A stretch of 64,000 nucleotides of DNA from JBCBTD01 sp039818825 (GTDB taxonomy: Bacteria; Pseudomonadota; Alphaproteobacteria; Geminicoccales; Geminicoccaceae), in contig JBCBTD010000004.1 of the NCBI GenBank assembly GCA_039818825.1, forward strand, positions 1 to 64,000, written 5' to 3'. The position numbers and the translations under genes are program-made. Positions 25,406 through 34,143 of the stretch are shown in pieces; within the stretch, counting starts at the first letter, position 1; the number at the start of each line of letters is the position of its first letter. The notes under the pieces were generated by a model. It did no database searches. It saw only the letters and a list, made by a program, of their open reading frames with translations, and had not been told where the DNA came from.

Positions 25406-27061
25406 GTGCGCATCCTCTTGCTCTGTCGCGCCTTCAACGGCCTGACACAGCGGGTCATGGTCGAGCTCGAAGAGCGCGGCCACGAGGTCAGTGTCGAATT
25501 GGACGTCAACGACGGCGTGACCACCGAAGCCGTCATGTTGTTCGCGCCCGACCTCGTCATCGCCACCTACTTGACCCGCCGACTCCCGGAGGCGGTGTGG
25601 CAGACGGTACCCACTCTGATCGTTCACCCCGGGCCACCCGGCGACAGGGGACCGGCGGCGCTGGACCGCGCGATCCTGGACGGTGCAAGCGATTGGGGCG
25701 TGACGTTGCTTCAGGCAACGGCGGACCTGGACGCCGGCCCAGTGTGGGCCTTCCGCCGCTTCCCGATGCGAGACACGACCAAGAGCAGCCTCTATCGGAG
25801 CGAGGTCACCGACGCCGCCGTTGCCTGCATCACCGAAGCGCTCGCCAAGTTCGACGCCGGCGAGGCCGCGCCGGCAGGCGCACCGCCTGGGGCGTTCCGA
25901 CCGGCCGTGACCCAAGTGGAACGCGCGATCGACTGGCAGCGTGACGCGACCGGCCTCGTGCTCGCCAAGCTGCGCGCCGCCGACGGCCAGCCGGGTGTGC
26001 GATCCGACGTGCTGGGCGAGGCGGCGTTCCTGTTCGACGCCCAGGCCGAGCCCGCCCTGCGCGGCCAGCCGGGGACGCTCCTGGCAAAGCGTCATGGCGC
26101 CGTTTGCCTCGCCACGATCGACGGTGCCGTTTGGATCGGCCATGTCCGCCCGGTGCCGGTGACCGCCGAAGCGCCGACGTTCAAGCTGCCGGCGGTGGTA
26201 TTCCTGGGCGAGCGCGGCCGGTCCCTGCCGGAGCAAGGCGGTGCGGCGGACATCCGTTACCGCGAGTCCGGTGACGTCGGCTTTCTGGCGTTCGACTTCT
26301 ACAACGGCGCCATGAGCACGGTGGATTGCCGAAGGTTGCTCTGGGCCTACCAGCAAGCGCGGCGGCGGCCGACGACCGTGCTGGTCCTCGAAGGCGGTCG
26401 CGAGTTCTGGTCGAACGGCATGAACCTGATGACGATCGAGGCGGCCACCAGCCCTGCCGAGGAAAGCTGGGCCAACATCAACGCGATCGACGACCTCGTT
26501 GAAGCCATCGTCGGCACGACCGACAAGCTGATCGTCGCGGCGCTGCGCGGCAATGCCGGTGCCGGCGGCGCGTTCCTGGCGATCGCCGCGGATCAGGTGC
26601 TGGCGCGCGACGGCGTGGTGCTCAATCCCCACTACAAGAACATGGGCAACCTGTTCGGTTCCGAGCTCTGGACGTATCTCCTGCCACGCCGCATGGCGCC
26701 TGAAGTCGGCGAAGCGATGATGGGGACGAGGCGGCCATTGGGCGTCGACGCTGCGCTACGCATCGGCCTGGTCGACGAACGCCTGCCTGCCGATCGTGAC
26801 GCCGCCGACCGCGCCGTCGAGGAGCGAGCACTGAGCCTCGCCGGTGACACGGCCCTACCGCGGCTCTTGGCCGCGAAGGCCAAGGCCCGCGCCGACGACG
26901 AGTCCAAGAAGCCGCTCGCCGCTTATCGCCGAGACGAGCTGGAACGGATGGGCCTGAACTTCTTCGGCTTCGACAGTAGCTACCATGTCGCCCGTTACCA
27001 CTTCGTCCACAAGTTGCGGCCGGCGCGCACGCCGTTCCACCTGGCGCGCCATCGGCGCTGA
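25406..27061 (+). CDS. hypX: HypX/HoxX, CO-ligand synthase for aerobic maturation
   Basis: Makes the carbonyl ligand of the active-site iron under air: members release CO from formyl-CoA built from formyl-tetrahydrofolate (known for Ralstonia HoxX and Aquifex HypX). The 551 residues show an N-terminal formyltransferase-like half (VRILLLCRAFNGLTQR, TLIVHPGPPGDRGPAALD) and a C-terminal enoyl-CoA hydratase-like half (EGGREFWSNGMNLMTIEAA, ESWANINAIDDLVEAI, GNAGAGGAFLAIAADQV). I chose the GTG at 25406 because the family N-terminus begins exactly there. Last gene of the operon, with a hairpin right after the stop. Confidence 0.95.
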   Translation: MRILLLCRAFNGLTQRVMVELEERGHEVSVELDVNDGVTTEAVMLFAPDLVIATYLTRRLPEAVWQTVPTLIVHPGPPGDRGPAALDRAILDGASDWGVTLLQATADLDAGPVWAFRRFPMRDTTKSSLYRSEVTDAAVACITEALAKFDAGEAAPAGAPPGAFRPAVTQVERAIDWQRDATGLVLAKLRAADGQPGVRSDVLGEAAFLFDAQAEPALRGQPGTLLAKRHGAVCLATIDGAVWIGHVRPVPVTAEAPTFKLPAVVFLGERGRSLPEQGGAADIRYRESGDVGFLAFDFYNGAMSTVDCRRLLWAYQQARRRPTTVLVLEGGREFWSNGMNLMTIEAATSPAEESWANINAIDDLVEAIVGTTDKLIVAALRGNAGAGGAFLAIAADQVLARDGVVLNPHYKNMGNLFGSELWTYLLPRRMAPEVGEAMMGTRRPLGVDAALRIGLVDERLPADRDAADRAVEERALSLAGDTALPRLLAAKAKARADDESKKPLAAYRRDELERMGLNFFGFDSSYHVARYHFVHKLRPARTPFHLARHRR

Positions 27062-27094
27062 CGTGACGCCGAAGGGTCGACGGCATTGGTCACG
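27062..27094 (+). terminator. hairpin after hypX, probable end of hup-hyp operon
   Basis: CGTGACGCCG and CGGC-attg-GTCACG form a 6+4 bp stem with an asymmetric internal loop, starting on the base after the hypX stop. No clear T-run follows. Confidence 0.5.
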
Positions 27095-27152
27095 CGCCTG
27101 GCGAACCTTGCCGCCCGCAACGAGGTGAGGTCCACTGCCATCCTCGGTCTTC

Positions 27153-27893
27153 ATGCAGGAGTTGATCGATGCGTCCAGCCAGCCGACCGCCTCGTCTGCT
27201 CCACCGCTTCGGCTCGACCGGGTGGTGACCGATGTGGCCAGCTTGGGCGCCAGGCAGCGGGTGGCCGTCGTCGTCGGGATGCTCATGGTCGTCGGCGCGA
27301 GTGATACGACGGCTGCACCTTGCGGACAGCCGGTCACCGAGCCACCCGCCTTGGAGGTGGTTACCCGGGTCGGGCCCACGACGCTTCGCCGGGTCTCGTC
27401 CGAACGCTTGGCAAGAGGCTGGCGGTCCAGCAGCCGCCACCGGGTCGCCGGTCGGGTGCTCGGCATGACGGTTTGGCGGCTCAAGGGCGAAGCATCGATG
27501 GACGCGACGACGGTCGGCGACGGCTGTTTGACCGTAACCTCGGTTCAGGCCGAAATCACCCTGCTCCAGGAAGTGCGCATCGATCGTCGCTACCGACCGG
27601 GATCGTGCCAAGACCGGCAGATACGTGCCCACGAAGACGAGCACGTCCGCTACAACCGCGACGGTTTCCGGAGCCTGCAGCCGACGGCGCGCGCGCTCCT
27701 CGCCGACCGGCTCACCGGCATCGGCGGGCGCACCTTGGCGGCGGACACGGCTGATACGATGCTCGGAAAGTGGCTGGCCGAGGCGACCGACGCGGTCGGC
27801 CGGGAGTTGGAACGCCAGACCAGCGCACGGCACGGCAATCTCGACACGCCGGCGAGCTATCGTCGCTGGCTCTCGGCCTGCAGCAATTGGTGA
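27153..27893 (+). CDS. DUF922-like predicted zinc protease, exported
   Basis: 246-residue protein with a zinc-protease HExxH motif, H160-E-D-E-H164, inside a stretch typical of DUF922 (predicted Zn-dependent protease): CLTVTSVQAEITLLQEV then SCQDRQIRAHEDEHVRYNRD. An internal hydrophobic stretch (VAVVVGMLMVVGASDTTAA, residues 37-55) looks like a signal peptide, so translation may really begin at a GTG or ATG near it, giving an exported protein of about 210 residues. It lies 91 nt after hypX beyond a hairpin, so it is probably not part of the hydrogenase operon. Target unknown. Confidence 0.65.
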   Translation: MQELIDASSQPTASSAPPLRLDRVVTDVASLGARQRVAVVVGMLMVVGASDTTAAPCGQPVTEPPALEVVTRVGPTTLRRVSSERLARGWRSSSRHRVAGRVLGMTVWRLKGEASMDATTVGDGCLTVTSVQAEITLLQEVRIDRRYRPGSCQDRQIRAHEDEHVRYNRDGFRSLQPTARALLADRLTGIGGRTLAADTADTMLGKWLAEATDAVGRELERQTSARHGNLDTPASYRRWLSACSNW

Positions 27894-27902
27894 GGACAGC
27901 GT

Positions 27903-27921
27903 GGCGCGGGAACGCCGCGCC
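27903..27921. terminator. bidirectional terminator
   Basis: GGCGCGG and CCGCGCC (7 bp) with a 5-nt loop fill the 28-nt gap between the convergent DUF922 and ABC ATPase genes. Confidence 0.6.
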
Positions 27922-29031
27922 TCACGCCCTAGCCGCCGGCATCAGGCGGTCCACACAGCGTCCGGTGCCATCGAAGAGGTGACCGGCCCCGTCTTCGGGT
28001 GCGACCACGACCGGGTCGCCCACCCGATGGGCCGAGCCGCCCGCCGCCTTGACCACGATGATGGCGTCGTCGCCGAGGGCAACGTGGAGCAGCGTCTCGC
28101 CACCAAGGCGCTCGACCACCTGAGCCACGCCGCGGAACACACCGTCTCCGTCCACATCGGCGTCGAGTACGCGCAACTGCTCCGGGCGAACCCCGAACTG
28201 GGTGTTCTCGGCTGTGACCGCTTCTGCCACCGGCACCTCGACGGCGGTCCCGGCAGCGGTCCGCACCCGCGCCACACCACCTTCCAGCCCGACGGGCGTC
28301 ACCGGCAGGACGTTCATCGTCGGCGACCCGATGAACCGCGCGACGAACAGATTGGCCGGATGCTGATAGAGCTGCATCGGCGCGCCGACCTGCTCGATGC
28401 GGCCGCCGTTCAGCACGACGATCTTGTCCGCCAAAGTCATCGCCTCGACCTGGTCGTGGGTCACGTAAATCATCGTCGTGCCGAGGCGTTGGTGCAGGCG
28501 CAGGATCTCCACGCGCATCTGGACACGAAGCGCCGCATCGAGGTTCGACAGCGGCTCGTCGAACAGGAAGATCCGCGGATTGCGGACGATCGCCCGGCCG
28601 ATGGCGACGCGTTGGCGCTGGCCGCCCGAGAGCTGCCGCGGGTAGCGCTCCAACAGACCGTCGAGGCCGAGGATGGCGGCGGCGTCCCGCACCTGACGGT
28701 CGATGACCGCCTTTGCGACTCCGGCATGACGCAGCGCGAACGCCATGTTCCCGTAGACCGTCTTGTGCGGGTAGAGCGCGTAGGTCTGGAACACCATGGC
28801 GAGACCACGGTCGGCCGGGCCCCGCTCGTTGATCCGCTCGCCGTCGATCAGCGCCTCGCCGTCGGTGATGTCCTCGAGCCCGGCAATCATCCGCAGCAGT
28901 GTCGACTTGCCGCAACCCGAGGGGCCGACGAACACGCAGAACGCTCCGTCTTCGACCGTCAGGTCGACACCGCGGATGACTTCGGTGCGCCCGTAGTGCT
29001 TGACGACGCCGTCGAGTTCCAGGCGTGCCAT
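27922..29031 (-). CDS. sugar ABC transporter ATP-binding protein (MalK/UgpC type)
   Basis: Cytoplasmic ATPase of 369 residues for the sugar importer encoded just upstream. Walker A GPSGCGKST (about 38-46), signature LSGGQRQRVAIGRAIVRNP, Walker B IFLFDEP, H-loop VTHDQVEAMT, and a C-terminal TOBE/MalK regulatory domain (from about 235). Last gene of the murQ-binding protein-permease-permease-ATPase unit; 26 nt separate it from the permease gene. Confidence 0.93.
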   Translation of the reverse strand: MARLELDGVVKHYGRTEVIRGVDLTVEDGAFCVFVGPSGCGKSTLLRMIAGLEDITDGEALIDGERINERGPADRGLAMVFQTYALYPHKTVYGNMAFALRHAGVAKAVIDRQVRDAAAILGLDGLLERYPRQLSGGQRQRVAIGRAIVRNPRIFLFDEPLSNLDAALRVQMRVEILRLHQRLGTTMIYVTHDQVEAMTLADKIVVLNGGRIEQVGAPMQLYQHPANLFVARFIGSPTMNVLPVTPVGLEGGVARVRTAAGTAVEVPVAEAVTAENTQFGVRPEQLRVLDADVDGDGVFRGVAQVVERLGGETLLHVALGDDAIIVVKAAGGSAHRVGDPVVVAPEDGAGHLFDGTGRCVDRLMPAARA

Positions 29032-29057
29032 GGGGATCGCTCCTCTCTACGTCGGCG

Positions 29058-29894
29058 CTACTTCACCGCACCGGCGGTGATGCCGCGGATGAGCTGGCGG
29101 GAGAACAGCGCATAGAGCGCCAGCACCGGCAGGATGGCGATGGTCAACGCGGCGAGTACCGCGTTCCAGTTGACGGTGTATTGGCCGATGAACTGCTGAA
29201 CGCCGAGGGTGACGGTCTTGGTCGCCTCGCCAGGTGCGAGGATCAAAGGGAACCAAAGGTCGTTCCAGATCGGGATCATCGAGAACACGGCGACCGTGGC
29301 GATGACGGGCCGGATGAGTGGCAGCACCACCTCCAGGAAGATGCGGTACTCGCTGAGGCCATCCATCCGCGCGCTGTCTTTGATGTCGCGCGACAGACTG
29401 CGCATGAATTCTGTGAAGATGAACACCGCGATCGGCAACCCCTGCGCCGTGTAGACGAGGATCAACGCGAGCAGCGTGTTCACCAGCGACAGCTCGACCA
29501 TCAACTCCAGGATAGCCACGGTACCGAGCCGGATCGGCACCATGATCCCGATGATCAAGTAGATGGCGAAGAATGTGTTCAGTCTAAAACGGTACTCGGC
29601 CAAAGCGTGAGCCGCCGCCGCACCCAGCAGCAGGATGAGGCCGAGCGCCACCACCGTGACGATCAAGCTATTGGCGTAGTAGTTGGCAAAATCGCCTTGG
29701 GCCAGCACGGTCTGGTAGCCGACCAGATCGAACGCTGCACCGAACGGCAGGCCGAGCGGCTCGGTGAAGATCGCGCGGCGGGTCTTCAACGAGTTGATGA
29801 CCACCAGCAAGACCGGGAACAGCGCAACGACGGTGTACCCAGCCAACACCAGATGGACCAGTGCCAGGGAACGGCGGCTTTGCCCCGGGCTCAC
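29058..29894 (-). CDS. sugar ABC transporter permease (MalG type)
   Basis: Inner-membrane permease, 278 residues, six helices. The EAA-like loop is KDSARMDGLSEYRIFLEVVLPLIRPV. The C-terminus ends RQLIRGITAGAVK as usual for MalG-type subunits. I chose the GTG at 29894 because AGGAGG lies just upstream; longer versions run into the previous permease gene. Pairs with the permease at 29905-30867. Confidence 0.92.
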   Translation of the reverse strand: MSPGQSRRSLALVHLVLAGYTVVALFPVLLVVINSLKTRRAIFTEPLGLPFGAAFDLVGYQTVLAQGDFANYYANSLIVTVVALGLILLLGAAAAHALAEYRFRLNTFFAIYLIIGIMVPIRLGTVAILELMVELSLVNTLLALILVYTAQGLPIAVFIFTEFMRSLSRDIKDSARMDGLSEYRIFLEVVLPLIRPVIATVAVFSMIPIWNDLWFPLILAPGEATKTVTLGVQQFIGQYTVNWNAVLAALTIAILPVLALYALFSRQLIRGITAGAVK

Positions 29895-29904
29895 AACCGC
29901 CTCC

Positions 29905-30867
29905 TCACAGCTCGTAGCGGTGCAGGCGACGCTGCACACCCACCAGGTAGACCGCTACGCCGACCAGGATGACGAAAAACAGCATCGAGGCGACGGTCGC
30001 ACCCATGTACGGATCGCCGAGTTGCAGTTGGTGGCCGAAAAACGTCCGAAAAAGCAACGTGCCCATCACGTCGGTCGAGAAGTTCGGCCCGGCCAAAGCA
30101 CCTTGCGTCGTGTAGATGAGGTCGAACGACGCCGTGAAGTTGCCGATGAAGGTGAGGATGGCGACGACGCCGAGGGTCGGCAGGATCAAGGGCAGCTTGA
30201 CCTTCCAGAAGATCGCCCAGCCCTTGAGACCGTCGATCCTGGCGGCTTCGATCAGCTCGTCGGGAATGCCGAGGAGGGCCGCGTAGATCAGCATCATCGG
30301 GATGCCGACATACTGCCAAACCGAGATCAACGAGACGGTGACGAGCGCCGAACTCTCCAGACCGAGCCACGGCTGGTAGAGAAAGCCAAGACCGATCGCG
30401 GCCAACATACCTTCAGCGACGCCCCACAAGGGGCTCAAGATGAGCTGCCAGACGAACCCGACGATCACGACCGACAGCAAAGTCGGCGTGAAGATCAGCG
30501 TGCGGTAGGCGGCGGCAAATCGGACCCTCGGCAAGCTCAACAACGCCGCTAGCAACAGCCCGATCGGGTTTTGTACGGCCATGTGGATGAGGAACAACAC
30601 CACGTTGTTCCAGAACGCATTGGCGAAGGCGCCAGCCCAGTTCGGGTCGAAGAACAGTTTGGCGTAATTGGCGAGGCCGACGAAGATGGCGGTACCGTCC
30701 GGCTGACCGGCAAACAGCGAAAGCCGCAAGCTCTCCAAGAGCGGGTAGATCGCGAAGACGGTGTAGATCAGGACCGCCGGTCCCAAGAAAACGGCGATGT
30801 GCAACCGCGGTCGCGGCCGCCCGGGCGGCCGGGCTAGCCCGGCCGCAGATGGCGCCGACGCTGGCAC
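29905..30867 (-). CDS. sugar ABC transporter permease (MalF type)
   Basis: Inner-membrane permease, 320 residues. A cytoplasmic N-terminus rich in Pro/Arg (residues 1-25) is followed by six helices; the coupling loop reads IEAARIDGLKGWAIFWKVKLPLILPTL. Lies 10 nt after the binding-protein gene, without the hairpin that separates these genes in the other two ABC operons of the window. Confidence 0.92.
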   Translation of the reverse strand: MPASAPSAAGLARPPGRPRPRLHIAVFLGPAVLIYTVFAIYPLLESLRLSLFAGQPDGTAIFVGLANYAKLFFDPNWAGAFANAFWNNVVLFLIHMAVQNPIGLLLAALLSLPRVRFAAAYRTLIFTPTLLSVVIVGFVWQLILSPLWGVAEGMLAAIGLGFLYQPWLGLESSALVTVSLISVWQYVGIPMMLIYAALLGIPDELIEAARIDGLKGWAIFWKVKLPLILPTLGVVAILTFIGNFTASFDLIYTTQGALAGPNFSTDVMGTLLFRTFFGHQLQLGDPYMGATVASMLFFVILVGVAVYLVGVQRRLHRYEL

Positions 30868-30877
30868 GCTAGCGCCC

Positions 30878-32137
30878 TTATTGCTGGTGCGGCGGATACC
30901 AGGCGGCGAGACCCTCCTGGAGTTGTTCGGCCGCTGCAGCCGGCTCGGTCGTTCCGTTGATGACGTTGGCAGAGGCGCCCCACATGGTGTTCCACGTGTT
31001 CGGCTCGCCGCGGCTGAGGATCTGGTGAGCTACACGGATCGTGCTCTCGCACTCGTCGCGCCAGCCGATGAACTCCGCCGCCAACGGGTTTTCGACCTCG
31101 AAGCTGGCGTCGGACAGCGAGAAAAAGCCTGGCAACGCATTGGTGTAGAGGCTGGCAAACTCGGGACTGGCCACCCACTCGAGGAACGTCCGCGCGGCAT
31201 CGGCGTTCGGGCTCGCAGGGTTGAGGCCGATGCCCATGTCGGTGTGGTCCGAGATGACACAAGGTGCGCCGGCCTCAGGCACCGGCGGCGGAAAGGCGCC
31301 AAGATCGAAGAACGCCTGCTCGCCGAAGCCAGTGATCTCCCATGACCCGGTCGGGTAGATCACGGCGCGGCCCAAGGTGAACAGGTTCTGGCTGTCGGAA
31401 TAGGTCTGCGCCTGGAAGCCCCGGCCCAGATACGGCGCCCAGCGCGCCATCGCCTCGAACGGGACGACGAACTCTGGATCGGTGAACGCCTTGGAACCGT
31501 CGATCAGGCCCTGGCGGCCCGCCTCGCCGCCCCAGTACGCCGGACCGATGTTGGTGTAGCCCATGGTCGCCGCCTCCCACTGGTCGGCGGTTCCCATGGC
31601 CAGCGGGGTGTAGGTGCCGTCTTCGAGGATCGTATCGAGCACGGCGAAGAACTCGGCCTCGGTGGTCGGCACCTCGAGCCCGAGTTCGGCGAACGCGTCC
31701 TTGTTGTACATGAAGCCATGGATGACCGCGGCGACTGGAACGCAAAACACACTGGCGGCATCGTCCGTGCTCCAAGCTGCCTTGGCGACGTCCGAGAAGT
31801 TTTCGAGCCCTTCGAGGTCGGCGATGTCTGCCAGATGCCCGCGTTGGAACAGCGCCACGGACGCATCGAACGGGCGGCAGGTGATGAGGTCGCCGGCGGT
31901 GCCGCCGTCGAGCCGGGCGTTCAACGCCGCGTTGTACTCCGCAGGTGCCGTCGGCGCGAACACCACCTCGATGTCGGGATGCTGGGCGTGGAACGCAGGT
32001 AGGATGACGCTGTCCCAGATCGCCTGATCTTCGGCCCGCCAACTCTCGATGCTGATCTGCGCATTCTGAGCCGTGGCGGTGGCCGTCATCAGCACGCACA
32101 GACCCATAGCGGTCGTGGTCAGCAGCAAGCGGGACAT
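30878..32137 (-). CDS. sugar ABC transporter periplasmic binding protein
   Basis: Family 1 extracellular solute-binding protein of 419 residues. A Sec signal peptide covers residues 1-24 (LLLTTTAMGLCVLMTATATAQ). The mature part has SIESWRAEDQAIW, IEVVFAPTAPAEYNAALNARLDGG and AVIYPTGSWEITGFGEQ, typical of sugar binders. The ATG at 32137 follows GGGAGGA. Context with murQ upstream and the nag genes opposite suggests an amino sugar such as GlcNAc, MurNAc or chitobiose (inference). Confidence 0.92.
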   Translation of the reverse strand: MSRLLLTTTAMGLCVLMTATATAQNAQISIESWRAEDQAIWDSVILPAFHAQHPDIEVVFAPTAPAEYNAALNARLDGGTAGDLITCRPFDASVALFQRGHLADIADLEGLENFSDVAKAAWSTDDAASVFCVPVAAVIHGFMYNKDAFAELGLEVPTTEAEFFAVLDTILEDGTYTPLAMGTADQWEAATMGYTNIGPAYWGGEAGRQGLIDGSKAFTDPEFVVPFEAMARWAPYLGRGFQAQTYSDSQNLFTLGRAVIYPTGSWEITGFGEQAFFDLGAFPPPVPEAGAPCVISDHTDMGIGLNPASPNADAARTFLEWVASPEFASLYTNALPGFFSLSDASFEVENPLAAEFIGWRDECESTIRVAHQILSRGEPNTWNTMWGASANVINGTTEPAAAAEQLQEGLAAWYPPHQQ

Positions 32138-32165
32138 GGTCGTCCTCCCCGTGAGGTTCGTTGGT

Positions 32166-33059
32166 TCAGATCGTGAGCGGACATTCGGCAAGCGCGCGCC
32201 GCAGGTTGCCGCCATGGCGATGCAACCGCGCCGCCGCGCTTTCCGCATCGTCTCCCGCGGCCAGCAACGCTGCCGTTTTGACGTGCCCGCCGGCCGCCTG
32301 GAGCAAGGCGCTCGCCCGGTCGTCGTCGACCGGAACGATCCGTTGCAACAGACGGACCCGCCGACGGTCGAGCTTGGCGTTGCTCGCGGCCACGTCGACC
32401 ATCAGGTTCGACCACGTCCGGTTCAGGCCGACCATGAGCGCCGTCGAAAACGCGTTGAGAGCTACCTTTTGGGCGGTGCCCGCAGCCATCCGCGTCGAGC
32501 CGGCAACGACCTCCGGTCCGGTCTGGAGCAGGATCGGGTGGTCAGCGCTGGCGAGCAGCGGCGAAGCGGCGTTGTTGGCCAAGGCTACGGTCAGCGCACC
32601 CAGCCGGCGCGCGGCGTCGACGGCGGCCACCGCGTAGGGCGTACGTCCGGAAGCGGCAACGGCGACGACCACGTCGGCTGACCCGACGCCGGCGCGCTCG
32701 AACGCTTCGCCCGGGGCAGCGGTATCGTCCTCGGCGCCTTCGACCGAGCGCACCAGTGCGGTGTCACCACCGGCCATCAGGTACATGAGGCGCTCGTGCG
32801 GCCAACCGTAGGTCGGAGGGAGTTCGACGCCGTCCTGCACCGCCAACCGTCCGGACGCACCGGCCCCGACATAGACGAGGCGCCCCTCGCCTGCCCCGAG
32901 CCTGGCGACGGCAGCCGCCACCGCGTCACCGATCGCTGGCCCCACAGCTCGCACGGCTGCAACCGCGGCAAGCTGCGCGTCGACGATGGCGTCGACCACG
33001 TCGGCCGGCGGCCACAGGTCGATGTCGCGATAGCGCGGACTGACGTCCTCGGTGCCCAA
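32166..33059 (-). CDS. murQ: N-acetylmuramic acid 6-phosphate etherase
   Basis: Splits the lactyl ether of MurNAc-6-P to give GlcNAc-6-P and D-lactate, the entry step for cell-wall sugar recycling. The 297 residues start with the family's LGTEDVSPRYRDIDLWP and contain the SIS fold (YVGAGASGRLAVQDGVELPPTYGW, VVVAVAASGRTPYAVAAV, and STRMAAGTAQKVALNAFSTALM). The start is a TTG at 33059 with GAGGAACC upstream; no ATG fits. First gene of the arm leading into the ABC transporter; 28 nt separate it from the binding-protein gene. Confidence 0.93.
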   Translation of the reverse strand: MGTEDVSPRYRDIDLWPPADVVDAIVDAQLAAVAAVRAVGPAIGDAVAAAVARLGAGEGRLVYVGAGASGRLAVQDGVELPPTYGWPHERLMYLMAGGDTALVRSVEGAEDDTAAPGEAFERAGVGSADVVVAVAASGRTPYAVAAVDAARRLGALTVALANNAASPLLASADHPILLQTGPEVVAGSTRMAAGTAQKVALNAFSTALMVGLNRTWSNLMVDVAASNAKLDRRRVRLLQRIVPVDDDRASALLQAAGGHVKTAALLAAGDDAESAAARLHRHGGNLRRALAECPLTI

Positions 33060-33125
33060 TCGTTGGTTCCTCCAGACCGCTGCCGGCCGGCGCGGTTCAC
33101 GAGGTTGGGCACTACACCGATAACG

Positions 33126-33187
33126 ATACCAATACAATACCAAAATGCCTTTCGGGAGTAGATCGGCAAGGCCACTTTGCATACCAA
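33126..33187. promoter_or_regulatory. three phased ATACCAA repeats in the divergent murQ/kinase gap
   Basis: Identical 7-mers at 33126-33132, 33137-33143 and 33181-33187, with start-to-start distances of 11 and 44, i.e. on one face of the helix. They lie in an A/T-richer patch between the two arms of the amino-sugar locus. TGGTAT-type half sites are usual for GntR/HutC amino-sugar regulators such as NagR and DasR, and a GntR/UTRA gene is in the operon. Confidence 0.5.
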
Positions 33188-33213
33188 TCGGGTCGTGATA
33201 CGACCCCTCGTGG

Positions 33214-34143
33214 ATGACGGAGTGCGCCATGGCCGTTCCTGCCTTGCTCGGCATCGCCATCGACGGCGGCGGCAGCCAGACTCGGCTCCGTCTGATCGCC
33301 GCCGACGGCACGCCCTTGGCTGAAGGCCGAGGCGGGCCGGCCAATCTGAGTTTCGGTGCGGCGCCGGCCTGGGCCGCGATCACGGCCGCGCTCGATCGAG
33401 CGCTCGCAACCATCGACTTGTCATGTCGCGATCTGCCCGCACAACCGCTAGCAACCGTGGCGGCAATCGCCGGCAGCCTCGCCGCCACCCCAAGAGCCGA
33501 CTTCGTCGCCACGAAGCCAGCGGCGCTGCCGTTGGACGTCGAACTCATCGGCGATGGCGAAGCGGCGCTGACCGGCGCCCTAGCTGGCGAGCCCGGCACC
33601 GTCGTGGCCGTCGGCACCGGCACGGTGGCGCTCCGCGCTCATGCCGACGGACGGGTCGCCATGGTCGACGGCTGGGGACTGCCGGCCGGCGACGAGGGCA
33701 GCGGTGCTTGGATCGGCGTGCAGGCGATCCGCGAACTGTTGCGTCATCGAGATGGCCGGCGCCGTGCGGATGGCCTCTTGGTCGAGGCGTTGGCGGCCAC
33801 ACTCGATCTCGGCGATGACGCCGTTGCCGACGAACGGCTGCGCGAGTGGCTGCGAGCCGCCACGTCCAGCAGCTATGCCAGCCTTGCGCCGACCGTGGTC
33901 GAAGCCGACCGTGCTGGCGATCCTGCCGCACAGGCGATCATCGTGCAGGCGGGAGCGGCGGTCGACCTCGCCGTCCACGGCCTCGACGGCAATGACCCGG
34001 CGTCGGCGGTGGCCGTGGTGGGCGGCATGGCGGCGGCGCTGTCCCCTCACCTGGCACCCGACGTCCGGCGGCGGTTGGTGGCCGCGCGCGGCACGGCGCT
34101 GGATGGCGCGACCATCCGCCTTCGCAAGCGCGTACTGCGATGA
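33214..34143 (+). CDS. BadF/BadG-type amino-sugar kinase
   Basis: ASKHA-fold ATP-dependent kinase of 309 residues, probably phosphorylating GlcNAc or MurNAc. N-terminal phosphate-1 loop GIAIDGGGSQTRLRLIAADG; VVAVGTGTVALRA and GWGLPAGDEGSGAWIG correspond to phosphate 2 and the sugar-binding loop; AVAVVGGMAAAL is the adenosine motif. The start may be ATG 33214 or the internal ATG 33229. Operon with gntR, nagA and the SIS deaminase (all overlapping). A GlcNAc kinase of this family occurs in Shewanella nag loci. Confidence 0.82.
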   Translation: MTECAMAVPALLGIAIDGGGSQTRLRLIAADGTPLAEGRGGPANLSFGAAPAWAAITAALDRALATIDLSCRDLPAQPLATVAAIAGSLAATPRADFVATKPAALPLDVELIGDGEAALTGALAGEPGTVVAVGTGTVALRAHADGRVAMVDGWGLPAGDEGSGAWIGVQAIRELLRHRDGRRRADGLLVEALAATLDLGDDAVADERLREWLRAATSSSYASLAPTVVEADRAGDPAAQAIIVQAGAAVDLAVHGLDGNDPASAVAVVGGMAAALSPHLAPDVRRRLVAARGTALDGATIRLRKRVLR

